Notes under the pieces: model-generated | The model's database searches: none | What the model was told of the DNA's origin: nothing | Seen by the model: the letters and a program-made list of their open reading frames with translations, nothing else | Translations under genes and position numbers: made by a program | Assembly: GCF_036387535.1 (NCBI RefSeq) | Contig: NZ_DASVTO010000002.1 | Span: forward strand, 1-64,000 | Length of the DNA stretch: 64,000 nucleotides | Reading direction: 5' to 3' | From: Sphingomonas_R sp036387535 | Lineage (GTDB): Bacteria > Pseudomonadota > Alphaproteobacteria > Sphingomonadales > Sphingomonadaceae | Shown here: positions 1 through 7,469 of the stretch, in pieces | How positions within the stretch are numbered: position 1 is the stretch's first letter | How the letters are laid out: every line of letters begins with the position of its first letter

Positions 1-609
1 CTGACCGGTGCGGACGGCGGTTTCTGCGCGGGATACGACCTTCATAGCGTCGCGGCCGCGCCACCCCCCTATGATGCGCACGGCCCCGGCCCGATGGGGC
101 CGACACGGATGTTGCTGGGAAAGCCGGTGATCGCCGCGATCGAGGGGCATGCGGTGGCGGGTGGGCTGGAACTCGCGCTGTGGTGCGACCTGCGCGTCGC
201 CGGCGATACCGCGGTGTTCGGGGTGTTCTGCCGCCGCTGGGGCGTGCCGCTGATCGATGGCGGGACGGTGCGATTGCCGCGCCTGATCGGCCAGGCGCGC
301 GCGCTGGACATGATCCTGACGGGGCGCGCGGTCGGTGCGGGCGAGGCGCTGGCGATCGGTCTGGCGAACCGGGTGGTCCCCGCCGGAACCGCACTGCAGG
401 CGGCGCTGGAACTGGCCGGGGATATCGCCGCATTTCCGCAACTCTGTCTCCGTGCCGATCGGCTTTCGGCCTACCGCCAGTGGGATTGCGATCTTGACGC
501 GGCGCTGCGCCACGAAGGCGAAGGTGGTGCCTTGCCGCTGGCGGCGGAAGGGCTGGCGGGGGCGGCCCGTTTCGCAGCGGGCGCGGGTCGCGGAGGCGGT
601 GCCGCATGA
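1..609 (+). CDS. Enoyl-CoA hydratase/isomerase (crotonase) family protein, 5' end outside window
   Basis: The reading frame is open from base 1, so the N-terminus lies outside the window; 202 residues are visible. The first oxyanion-hole segment (GADGGFCAGYDL) and the second (GHAVAGGLELALWCDL) are both typical of the crotonase fold that binds acyl-CoA thioesters. The first catalytic glutamate of hydratases is present in GGLELAL. The second, normally in a GQPE-like segment, is replaced: the aligned stretch reads FGVFCRRW. The protein may therefore catalyse another crotonase reaction (isomerase, hydrolase) or be a weak hydratase. The C-terminus ends in an Ala/Gly-rich stretch. Family assignment is secure; the reaction is not. 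Confidence 0.85.
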   Translation: MTGADGGFCAGYDLHSVAAAPPPYDAHGPGPMGPTRMLLGKPVIAAIEGHAVAGGLELALWCDLRVAGDTAVFGVFCRRWGVPLIDGGTVRLPRLIGQARALDMILTGRAVGAGEALAIGLANRVVPAGTALQAALELAGDIAAFPQLCLRADRLSAYRQWDCDLDAALRHEGEGGALPLAAEGLAGAARFAAGAGRGGGAA

Positions 610-743
610 CCGCCCGCAGCAACGGGATGCGTGGGGCTTGGCGCCGCCGCCGACGGAGCATTTGGCGGCGGCAGCATGATGGGCTAGACCATGGATGATG
701 ATCCCGGTTCGGGGTGGGCAGAACGGTGCGGAGGACAGGGGCA

Positions 744-1190
744 ATGAACGGTCGATCGACAATGGAAGGCGCGTCGCGCTATGCGAGCCTGGCGCTGGCG
801 GCGTTACGGGTCGTGACCGGGCTGCTCTTCATGCAGCATGGCATGCAGAAGCTGTTCCTGTGGCCGGCGTCGGCGCACAGCAACGGCCCGGTTTCGTTGC
901 TCAGCCTGTTCGGTGTTGCCGGCGTGCTGGAACTGTTCGGGGGCCTGCTCGTGGTCGTCGGTTTCCTCACCCGCCCGGTGGCATTCGTCCTGGCGGGGCA
1001 GATGGCCGTGGCCTATTGGATGTTCCACTTCAGCGGCGGAATCGGCAAGCCGGACGGCTGGTTGCCGGTCGTCAACGGTGGAGATTCGGCGATCCAGTTC
1101 TGCTTCGTGTTTCTGTACCTTGCGGCGATCGGCGCCGGGCGCTGGAGCATCGACGGCATGCGCGCGGCCGGCACCCGCAGCGCGCGCTGA
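744..1190 (+). CDS. DoxX family membrane protein
   Basis: A 148-residue protein with four hydrophobic segments and the usual DoxX opening (ASLALAALRVVTGLLFMQHG, then QKLF). DoxX proteins are small inner-membrane proteins linked to quinone or redox functions, but most bacterial members have no proven role. The start at 744 is chosen over an in-frame upstream ATG at 714 because GGAGGACAGGGG lies just before it. The gene stands alone and is followed by a hairpin at 1223-1242, so it is probably a single-gene transcript. Confidence 0.85.
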   Translation: MNGRSTMEGASRYASLALAALRVVTGLLFMQHGMQKLFLWPASAHSNGPVSLLSLFGVAGVLELFGGLLVVVGFLTRPVAFVLAGQMAVAYWMFHFSGGIGKPDGWLPVVNGGDSAIQFCFVFLYLAAIGAGRWSIDGMRAAGTRSAR

Positions 1191-1222
1191 CGCCGACCCG
1201 ATTTCCACGGTGTCGGAGGGAG

Positions 1223-1242
1223 AGACCCAGGACCCTGGGTCT
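1223..1242. terminator. Candidate terminator hairpin after the DoxX gene
   Basis: AGACCCAGG and CCTGGGTCT form a near-perfect inverted repeat with a tiny loop (more realistically a 7-bp stem and a 6-nt loop), followed by TTTC. It lies 33 bases after the DoxX stop. The T-run is short, so it may be a weak terminator or simply a stable palindrome. Confidence 0.5.
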
Positions 1243-1385
1243 TTCATCCCTTCCGGACCGGCGGTGAAGCAGCAATCGGGCGGTGCACCGGGCGGTCCGT
1301 GGCGCGCGTCACCGCGCGTTTTGCAAGCGGAAGCAGGCGAGGGATCCTGGCGGGTCCGATTATCCGTTCCGGCGTTGAACCCCGC

Positions 1386-2084
1386 ATGATCGCCGATCTT
1401 CCCACCGCATTGGCCACGGGCTGGCACGCGGCGCTGGCCGAGGCATTTGCGCAACCGTCGATGGCGGCGTTGCGCGATTTCCTGGCGGAGGCGGTGGCGG
1501 CGGGGCGGACGGTGTTCCCGCCAATGCCCGACATCTTTCGCGCGCTGGAACTCACGCCGCCGGATGCGGTGCGCGTCGTGATCCTGGGGCAGGATCCCTA
1601 TCATGGCGCTGGCCAGGCGCACGGGCTGTCGTTCAGCGTGCGGCCGGGCGTGCGGGTGCCGCCGTCGCTGGTCAACATCTACAAGGAATTGCAGGATGAT
1701 CTGGGCATCGCGCCGGTCGCGCATGGCTATCTGGAGGCATGGGCGCGGCAGGGGGTGCTGCTGCTCAACGATTCGCTGACGGTGGAACAGGGCAAGGCGG
1801 GGTCCCACCGCCGGCAGGGGTGGGAGCGCTTCACCGATGCTGTCGTGCGCGTGGTGGATCGCGGGCCGCCGACCGTGTTCCTGCTATGGGGTGCGGCCGC
1901 GCGGAAGAAGGCAGCCGCCGTCGATGCCGGGCGCCATCTGGTGATCCACAGCAGCCACCCGTCGCCGCTCTACGGATCGGCGCACAAGGGTTTCTTCGGC
2001 AGCCGGCCATTTTCGCGGGCGAACGCGTTTCTGGCCGCCAACGGGCGCGGGATGGTCGACTGGGCATTGCCGGAACGCGTGTAG
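1386..2084 (+). CDS. ung: Uracil-DNA glycosylase (family 1)
   Basis: Removes uracil from DNA as the first step of base-excision repair. The water-activating motif GQDPYHGAGQAHGLSFSV is present with its catalytic Asp, followed by the LLLND uracil-recognition segment (usually LLLNT) and the C-terminal HPSP intercalation loop before HKGFFGSRPF. The loop reads HPSPLYGS, two residues longer than the common HPSPLSAH form. At 232 residues the length fits family 1. The chosen ATG gives the usual short N-terminus; an in-frame ATG at 1299 would add 29 atypical residues through the preceding hairpin region. Confidence 0.95.
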   Translation: MIADLPTALATGWHAALAEAFAQPSMAALRDFLAEAVAAGRTVFPPMPDIFRALELTPPDAVRVVILGQDPYHGAGQAHGLSFSVRPGVRVPPSLVNIYKELQDDLGIAPVAHGYLEAWARQGVLLLNDSLTVEQGKAGSHRRQGWERFTDAVVRVVDRGPPTVFLLWGAAARKKAAAVDAGRHLVIHSSHPSPLYGSAHKGFFGSRPFSRANAFLAANGRGMVDWALPERV

Positions 2085-2118
2085 CGGCGACGAGAATCGC
2101 GCTAGGGGAACGGCGGCG

Positions 2119-2142
2119 GGCTATATATGTTCGGATATAGCC
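2119..2142 (+). promoter_or_regulatory. Mo-box (ModE-type operator) upstream of modA
   Basis: A perfect inverted repeat, GGCTATAT-N8-ATATAGCC, ends 20 bases before the modA start. The core TATAT-N8-ATATA has the arm sequence and spacing known for ModE-bound Mo-boxes in Proteobacteria. It overlaps the only AT-rich stretch of the intergenic region, where the promoter should be. Repression by a molybdate-loaded ModE is inferred; no modE gene is in the window. Confidence 0.75.
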
Positions 2143-2162
2143 GCGATCAGCCGGGGGTAGAG

Positions 2163-2921
2163 ATGACACGGATTTTCGGATGGATCGCGGGGCTGATGCT
2201 CGGCCTGATCGCGGTGCCGCTGGCCGCGAAGCCGCCGCTGGTGCTGGCGGCGGCAAGCCTGCAGGAATCGTTGACGGATGCCGGCAAGGTCTGGGCCGCG
2301 CGCGGACATGCGATGCCGGTGCTGTCCTTCGCCGCATCCTCGGCGCTGGCGCGTCAGATTCTGGCGGGCGCGCCGGCGGACCTGTTCCTGTCCGCGGACG
2401 AACCGTGGATGGACGCGGTGCAGAAGGGCGGCCTGGTGCGGGCGGGCACGCGGGTGTCGTTCCTGGGCAACCGGCTGGTGCTGGTCGCGCCGGCGACGAC
2501 GCGCGGCACGCTGCCGATCCGGCGCGGCTTTCCGTTGGCGCGCGCGCTGGGTGGCGGGCGGCTGGCGATGGCGGACCCGGATGCGGTGCCGGCCGGCAAA
2601 TACGGCAAGGCCGCGCTGACCGCGCTGGGCGTGTGGCCGGCGGTGGAGGGGCGGGTGGCGCGCGCGGACAGCGTGCGCGGCGCGCTGGCGCTGGTCGCGC
2701 GTGGCGAGGCGCCGTACGGCATCGTCTATGCCACCGATGCGCGCGCAGAACGGGGCGTGCGCGTGGTCGGCACCTTCCCGGTCAGCAGCCACCCACCGAT
2801 CACCTATCCGGTCGCGCTGCTGACCCGTGCCGGCAGTGCGGAGGCGGAGGGGTTTCGGCGCTTCCTGATCTCGCCCGCGGGCAAGGCGATCTTCCGGCGC
2901 CACGGCTTCACCACCCCGTGA
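2163..2921 (+). CDS. modA: Molybdate ABC transporter, periplasmic binding protein
   Basis: A 252-residue exported protein with a signal peptide ending near residue 22 (GLMLGLIAVPLAA). The mature part carries the oxyanion-binding segments of ModA: AAASLQES near the start, FAASSALARQI around residues 57-67, and PADLFLSAD. It captures molybdate (possibly tungstate) for ModBC. The start at 2163 has a GGGGGTAGAG ribosome site; an in-frame ATG at 2127 lies inside the Mo-box. It is the first gene of modABC, seven bases before modB. Confidence 0.93.
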   Translation: MTRIFGWIAGLMLGLIAVPLAAKPPLVLAAASLQESLTDAGKVWAARGHAMPVLSFAASSALARQILAGAPADLFLSADEPWMDAVQKGGLVRAGTRVSFLGNRLVLVAPATTRGTLPIRRGFPLARALGGGRLAMADPDAVPAGKYGKAALTALGVWPAVEGRVARADSVRGALALVARGEAPYGIVYATDARAERGVRVVGTFPVSSHPPITYPVALLTRAGSAEAEGFRRFLISPAGKAIFRRHGFTTP

Positions 2922-2928
2922 CGACGCG

Positions 2929-3630
2929 GTGGTGCGCGCGGTGCTGACGCCGGACGAATGGGACATCCTGCTGCTGTCGCTGCGCGTGAGCGGGGTGGCG
3001 ATGGCGGCGACATTGCCGGTCGCGTTCGCGCTGGCCTATGCGCTGGCGCGCGGGCGGTTCCCGGGCAAGGCGGTGATTGACGCGGTGATCCATCTGCCGC
3101 TGGTGCTGCCGCCCGTGGTGACGGGCTGGCTGCTGCTGCTGGCGTTCGGGCGCAAGGGGCCGATCGGCGGGTGGCTGGAGGCGGCGTTCGGGGTGTCGGT
3201 GATCTTCCGCTGGACCGGGGCGGCGATCGCGGCCGGGATCATGGCGTTGCCGCTGATGGTGCGCGCGATCCGGCTGTCGATCGAGGCGGTCGACCGGCGG
3301 CTGGAGGGCGCGGCCCGGACGCTGGGCGCGGGCGCGTGGCGGACATTTGCCACGATCACGCTGCCCTTGTCCCTGCCGGGGGTACTGGCGGGGCTGGTGC
3401 TGGGCTTTGCGCGATCGATCGGGGAGTTCGGGGCGACGATTACGTTCGTATCGAACATTCCGGGCGAAACCCGGACGTTGCCGATCGCGATCTACAGCGC
3501 GCTGCAGGTGCCGGGGAATGACGATGCGGTGTGGCGGCTGGCGATCCTGTCGGTCTGCGTTTCACTGATCGCGCTGCTGCTGTCGGAGTGGCTGGCGCGG
3601 CGCGGCGCGAGGCATGTGCATGTCCTTTGA
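2929..3630 (+). CDS. modB: Molybdate ABC transporter permease
   Basis: A 233-residue inner-membrane permease with about five or six transmembrane segments. The EAA coupling loop is clear (GAARTLGAGAWRTFATITLP, then LSLPG), followed by the ModB-typical RSIGEFGATI. It forms the molybdate channel driven by ModC. The start is GTG at 2929. The 3' end overlaps the start of modC, indicating translational coupling. Confidence 0.93.
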   Translation: MVRAVLTPDEWDILLLSLRVSGVAMAATLPVAFALAYALARGRFPGKAVIDAVIHLPLVLPPVVTGWLLLLAFGRKGPIGGWLEAAFGVSVIFRWTGAAIAAGIMALPLMVRAIRLSIEAVDRRLEGAARTLGAGAWRTFATITLPLSLPGVLAGLVLGFARSIGEFGATITFVSNIPGETRTLPIAIYSALQVPGNDDAVWRLAILSVCVSLIALLLSEWLARRGARHVHVL

Positions 3631-4246
3631 CGTCGCCGTGCGGCGGCAGCTGGGCCGGGCCGAGATCGCGGTGGATTTTCGGGTGGAGGAGGGCCTGACC
3701 GTCCTGTTCGGACCGTCTGGGGTCGGCAAGACATCGGTACTGAACATGATCGCCGGATTGTTGAGGCCGGATGCGGGGCATGTGCGAGTGGGCGGCGTTC
3801 CGCTGTTCGATGCGGCGGCAGGGATCGACGTCGTGCCGGAACGGCGGCGGATCGGCTATGTGTTTCAGGACGGGCGGCTGTTCCCGCACCTGCGCGTGCG
3901 GGCGAACCTGCTCTATGGCTGGCGGCTGGCGCGGGCGGAGGATCGCTGGATCGGGCTGGACGAGGCGGTCGCGTTCCTCGGGATCGGACATCTGCTCGAC
4001 CGCTGGCCGCGCTCGCTGTCGGGCGGGGAGGCGCAGCGGGTGGCGATCGGCCGCGCGCTGCTGTCGGGCGCGCGGACGCTGTTGATGGACGAGCCGCTGG
4101 CGTCGCTGGACGCGGCGCGACGGGCTGAGATCCTGACCGTGATCGAGCGGGTACGCGACGATCTGCGGCTGCCGATCCTGTACGTCACGCATGACGTGCG
4201 CGAGGCAGAGCGGCTGGCGACCCGGCGGGTGGAGCTGGGAGCCTAG
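3620..4246 (+). CDS. modC: Molybdate ABC transporter ATPase, short form lacking the C-terminal Mop/TOBE domain
   Basis: A 208-residue ATPase. Walker A is GPSGVGKT (residues 31-38), the signature is LSGGEAQR, Walker B is LLMDEPL and the H-loop is YVTHD. It powers molybdate uptake with ModB. Well-known ModC proteins are about 350 residues and end in a molybdate-binding regulatory domain; this one stops directly after the nucleotide-binding domain (VREAERLATRRVELGA). No second domain is seen in any frame before the repeat at 4258, so the short form is likely natural. An alternative ATG lies at 3614. Confidence 0.9.
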   Translation: MSFDVAVRRQLGRAEIAVDFRVEEGLTVLFGPSGVGKTSVLNMIAGLLRPDAGHVRVGGVPLFDAAAGIDVVPERRRIGYVFQDGRLFPHLRVRANLLYGWRLARAEDRWIGLDEAVAFLGIGHLLDRWPRSLSGGEAQRVAIGRALLSGARTLLMDEPLASLDAARRAEILTVIERVRDDLRLPILYVTHDVREAERLATRRVELGA

Positions 4247-4257
4247 GCGCTACGCCC

Positions 4258-4340
4258 CGTCATGCCGGACTTGATCCGGCATCCAGGGACGCAAGCGGCA
4301 GCGTTTGTGGCCTGGACCCCGGATCAAGTCCGGGGTGACG
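4258..4340. repeat. REP-like double palindrome
   Basis: Two hairpins in mirror orientation: ATGCCGGA-CTTGA-TCCGGCAT and CCCCGGA-TCAAG-TCCGGGG. They are separated by about 35 bases, and the loops are complementary to each other. The flanks GTCAT and GTGAC complete an inverted pair. This form is typical of intergenic repeats in sphingomonads. It lies between the convergent modC and dehydratase genes and could serve as a transcription stop for both. Confidence 0.7.
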
Positions 4341-4362
4341 GGGGAGGCGAGCGGCCTCTCCG

Positions 4363-6162
4363 TTAATGATTGTCGCGGGGCAGGCCCATGGTCTGGGCGA
4401 TGCGCTGATATTTCTCCGCACCTTCCAGAATGGCGCCGGTGTTCATCTGGCCCACGGTCGCACGCTGGATTTCCTGCCACGGCGTCTGCGACGCGGGGTA
4501 GCGATAGCCGCCGGCCGCCATCAGCGCCGCGCGGCGTTCGGCCAGTTCCTGATCCGAAATCAGGATGTTGGCGGTGCCGGTGTTGAGATCGATCCGCACC
4601 CGATCCCCCGTGCGCAGCAGCGCGAGCCCGCCATTGGCCGCCGCCTCCGGCGAAGCATTCAGGATCGAGGGCGAGCCCGACGTGCCCGACTGGCGGCCGT
4701 CGCCGATGCACGGGAGCGCGTGGACGCCTTCACGGATCAGATAGGCGGGGGGGCGCATGTTGACGACCTCGGCCGCGCCCGGATAGCCGACCGGGCCGGC
4801 GCCACGCATGAATAGCAGCGTTTCGGGAGTGATGCCGAGCGCGGGGTCGTCGATCCGGTGGTGATAATCCTCCGGCCCGTCAAACACCACCGCCGGCCCT
4901 TCGAACGCATCGGGATCGTCGGGATTGGACAGATAGCGTTCGCGGAATTCGGGACCGATCACGCTGGTCTTCATGATCGCGGCGTCGAACAGATTGCCGG
5001 ACAGCACGATGAAGCCGGCATCGGCCAGCAGCGGCGAGGCGAACGGGCGGATGACGCGTTCGTCCTCGATCGTCGCATCGCGGCAATTGTCGCCGATGGT
5101 CCTGCCGTTGGCGGTGATCGCATCCTCGCGGATCAGACCCTGCTGCATCAGTTCGGCCACGACCGCGGGCACGCCGCCGGCATGATAATAATCCTCGCCC
5201 AGATATTCGCCGGCGGGCTGGAGGTTGACCATCAACGGGACCTTGTGGCCGTAGGTCTGCCAATCCTTCAGGTCGAGTTCGACGCCGACATGGCGCGCGA
5301 TCGCGGCCAGATGGATCGGCGCGTTGGTCGAGCCGCCGATCGCGGAATTGACGACGATCGCGTTCAGGAACGCATCGCGCGTCATGATGTCGGCCGGCTT
5401 CAGATCCTCCGCGACCATCTCCACGATGCGCTTGCCGGTCAGATAGGCGATCTCCTGCCGATCGCGGTAGGGCGCCGGGATCGCGGCCGAACCCGGCAAC
5501 TGCATGCCGAGCGCCTCGGCCAGCGAGTTCATCGTCGTCGCGGTGCCCATCGTATTGCAATAGCCGGTCGACGGCGCGGACGATGCCACCAGCTTGATGA
5601 AGCCGGCGTCGTCAATCTCCCCCGCGGCCAGCATCTGCCGCGCTTTCCAGACGATCGTACCGGAACCGGTGCGTTCGCCCTTGTGCCAGCCGTTGAGCAT
5701 CGGCCCGACCGACAGCGCGATCGCCGGGATGTTGACGGTGGCGGCGGCCATCAGGCAGGCAGGCGTGGTCTTGTCGCAGCCGATGGTCAGCACCACGCCG
5801 TCCAGCGGATAGCCGTACAGCACCTCCACCAGCGCCATATAGGCGAGGTTGCGATCGAGCCCGGCGGTGGGACGCTTGCCGGTTTCCTGGATCGGGTGGA
5901 CCGGAAACTCCAGCGCGATTCCACCCATTTCGCGAATACCCTCGCGCAGCCGATCGGCCAGCACGAGATGGTGGCGATTACACGGCGACAGATCCGACCC
6001 GGTCTGCGCGATCCCGATGATCGGTTTGCCCGAACGCAGTTCATCCAGTGACAGACCGAAGTTCAGATAGCGTTCCAGATAGAGCGCCGTCATGTCGATA
6101 TTGTCGGGATTGTCGAACCAGGCGCGCGAACGCAGCTTCGGGACGGCAGGGGTGTCGGTCAT
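4363..6162 (-). CDS. IlvD/Edd-family sugar-acid dehydratase (xylonate/arabinonate dehydratase type)
   Basis: A 599-residue enzyme that dehydrates an aldonic acid to a 2-keto-3-deoxy acid using an iron-sulfur cluster and Mg2+. The opening (RSRAWFDNPDNIDMTALYLE) and overall length closely resemble Caulobacter crescentus XylD. Three cysteines expected to hold the [2Fe-2S] cluster are at 61 (SPCNRHH), 129 (IGCDKTTPAC) and 202 (GYCNTMGTA). The C-terminal GDGRQSGTSGSPSILNASPE is also family-typical. The gene follows the mutarotase gene by 19 bases on the same strand, so they are probably co-transcribed. The substrate (xylonate, arabinonate, galactonate or other) cannot be read from sequence alone. 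Confidence 0.9.
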   Translation of the reverse strand: MTDTPAVPKLRSRAWFDNPDNIDMTALYLERYLNFGLSLDELRSGKPIIGIAQTGSDLSPCNRHHLVLADRLREGIREMGGIALEFPVHPIQETGKRPTAGLDRNLAYMALVEVLYGYPLDGVVLTIGCDKTTPACLMAAATVNIPAIALSVGPMLNGWHKGERTGSGTIVWKARQMLAAGEIDDAGFIKLVASSAPSTGYCNTMGTATTMNSLAEALGMQLPGSAAIPAPYRDRQEIAYLTGKRIVEMVAEDLKPADIMTRDAFLNAIVVNSAIGGSTNAPIHLAAIARHVGVELDLKDWQTYGHKVPLMVNLQPAGEYLGEDYYHAGGVPAVVAELMQQGLIREDAITANGRTIGDNCRDATIEDERVIRPFASPLLADAGFIVLSGNLFDAAIMKTSVIGPEFRERYLSNPDDPDAFEGPAVVFDGPEDYHHRIDDPALGITPETLLFMRGAGPVGYPGAAEVVNMRPPAYLIREGVHALPCIGDGRQSGTSGSPSILNASPEAAANGGLALLRTGDRVRIDLNTGTANILISDQELAERRAALMAAGGYRYPASQTPWQEIQRATVGQMNTGAILEGAEKYQRIAQTMGLPRDNH

Positions 6163-6181
6163 GGGCAGGGTTCCGGACGAA

Positions 6182-7333
6182 TCAGCGTTGCGTGGAAAGA
6201 CGGTAGATCATCTGGTGGTGATACGGCTTGCCCGGATCGACCCGCGCCGAGACGAAATCGGGTTTGTTGGGCGAATCAGGGAATTTCTGCGGCTCCAGCG
6301 CGATGCCGTCGCCCATGCGATAGAGGTGGCTGGATTTGCCGACGAACGTGCCATCCAGGAAGTTGCCGGTGTAGAATTGCACGCCGGGTTCGGTAGTGAG
6401 CACTTCCAACACGCGGCCGGACACAGGATCCTCCAGCCGGGCGGCGAGGCCGGGGGTGGCGGTCAGCCCCTTGTCGAGCGCGAAATTATGGTCGTAGCCC
6501 TGGCCGAAGCGCAGTTGTTCGTTGCGGCCGTCGCGAATGTCGGCGGCAACCACCCGCGGCGTGCGGAAATCGAACGGCGTGTTCGCGACCGGCATCAGCG
6601 CACCCGTCGGGATCAGCCGGGCGTCGACCGGGGTGATCGCCCGCGCCGGAATCGTCAGGCGATGCCCGGTCGCGCCGCCCGGTGCGCCTTCACCCGCCAG
6701 ATTGAAAATGGCGTGGTTCGTCATGTTGACCACGGTCGGCTTGTCGGTGGTGGCGTCGAAGGCGATGCCGAGATCCCCCTTCGCATCGAGCGTATAGGTG
6801 GTGGTGACATCGAGATTACCCGGATAGCCGGAGTCGCCATCCGGGCTGCGATAGGCGAGCACCAGCTTGGCGACCGGCCCGCCGCTGACCGACACCACCC
6901 GCCAGACGACCTTGTCGAAGCCCTTGCCGCCACCGTGCAGGGAATTTGTCTTATCATTGAGCGGAAGCTGATACCGGCGGCCGTCCAGCGTGAACGTGCC
7001 CCCGCCGATGCGGTTGGCGTATCGGCCAACCGTGACCCCGAAATAATTGGGGTGTTCGACATAGGATTTCAGATCGTCATAGCCGAGCAGCACATCGGCC
7101 GGCTTGCCGTTGCGATCGGGCGCGATCAGCGATTGCAACGTCGCACCATAGGTCAGGATGCGGGCGGAAACGCCCTTTCCGTTGCTGAGCGTGATCGCTT
7201 CGATGTTGGTGCCGTCGGCCAGCGTGCCCGCGGACGCGCGCCGCACGTCGGCGGCCGCCGCCGGGCGTGCGCCAGCAATGGCCGCGACCGCGACGGTGGC
7301 CAGCATGAAAATGCCCAGATCGACCTTACGCAT
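6182..7333 (-). CDS. Exported aldose 1-epimerase (galactose mutarotase family)
   Basis: Interconverts alpha and beta anomers of an aldose. The 383-residue protein begins with a signal peptide (RKVDLGIFMLATVAVAAIAG, ending near AAAA-D at residue 28), so it should act in the periplasm. Family landmarks include NRIGGGTFTLDG, LHGGGKGFDK, VVNMTNHAIFNLAG with its catalytic His, and the C-terminal ALEPQKFPDSPN with its catalytic Glu. The start at 7333 has GAGGGA seven bases upstream; an in-frame ATG at 7354 is less well placed. It leads an operon with the downstream dehydratase and is divergent from the sugar transporter. Confidence 0.9.
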   Translation of the reverse strand: MRKVDLGIFMLATVAVAAIAGARPAAAADVRRASAGTLADGTNIEAITLSNGKGVSARILTYGATLQSLIAPDRNGKPADVLLGYDDLKSYVEHPNYFGVTVGRYANRIGGGTFTLDGRRYQLPLNDKTNSLHGGGKGFDKVVWRVVSVSGGPVAKLVLAYRSPDGDSGYPGNLDVTTTYTLDAKGDLGIAFDATTDKPTVVNMTNHAIFNLAGEGAPGGATGHRLTIPARAITPVDARLIPTGALMPVANTPFDFRTPRVVAADIRDGRNEQLRFGQGYDHNFALDKGLTATPGLAARLEDPVSGRVLEVLTTEPGVQFYTGNFLDGTFVGKSSHLYRMGDGIALEPQKFPDSPNKPDFVSARVDPGKPYHHQMIYRLSTQR

Positions 7334-7388
7334 GCCTACATCCCTCAATTTCACCGACCGACGACGTTGACGCGCCTTTAACGGCTAT

Positions 7389-7402
7389 ATAGTCGGACAA
7401 GA
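7389..7402 (-). promoter_or_regulatory. Candidate operator in the mutarotase/transporter divergent promoter
   Basis: Read on the minus strand, the site is TCTTGTCCGACTAT, with a GTC-C-GAC core of the kind bound by FadR-subfamily GntR regulators. Eleven of its first twelve bases recur at 9668-9681 upstream of the GntR gene. It lies 56 bases before the mutarotase start and 68 before the transporter start, so one site could control both directions. The binding protein is inferred from proximity. Confidence 0.45.
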
Positions 7403-7469
7403 TCAACGAGGGCAAGCCGCGCGGAACGATCCCAGATGCGGCACCCGGGCGGAGAGAAGGGCCAACAGC

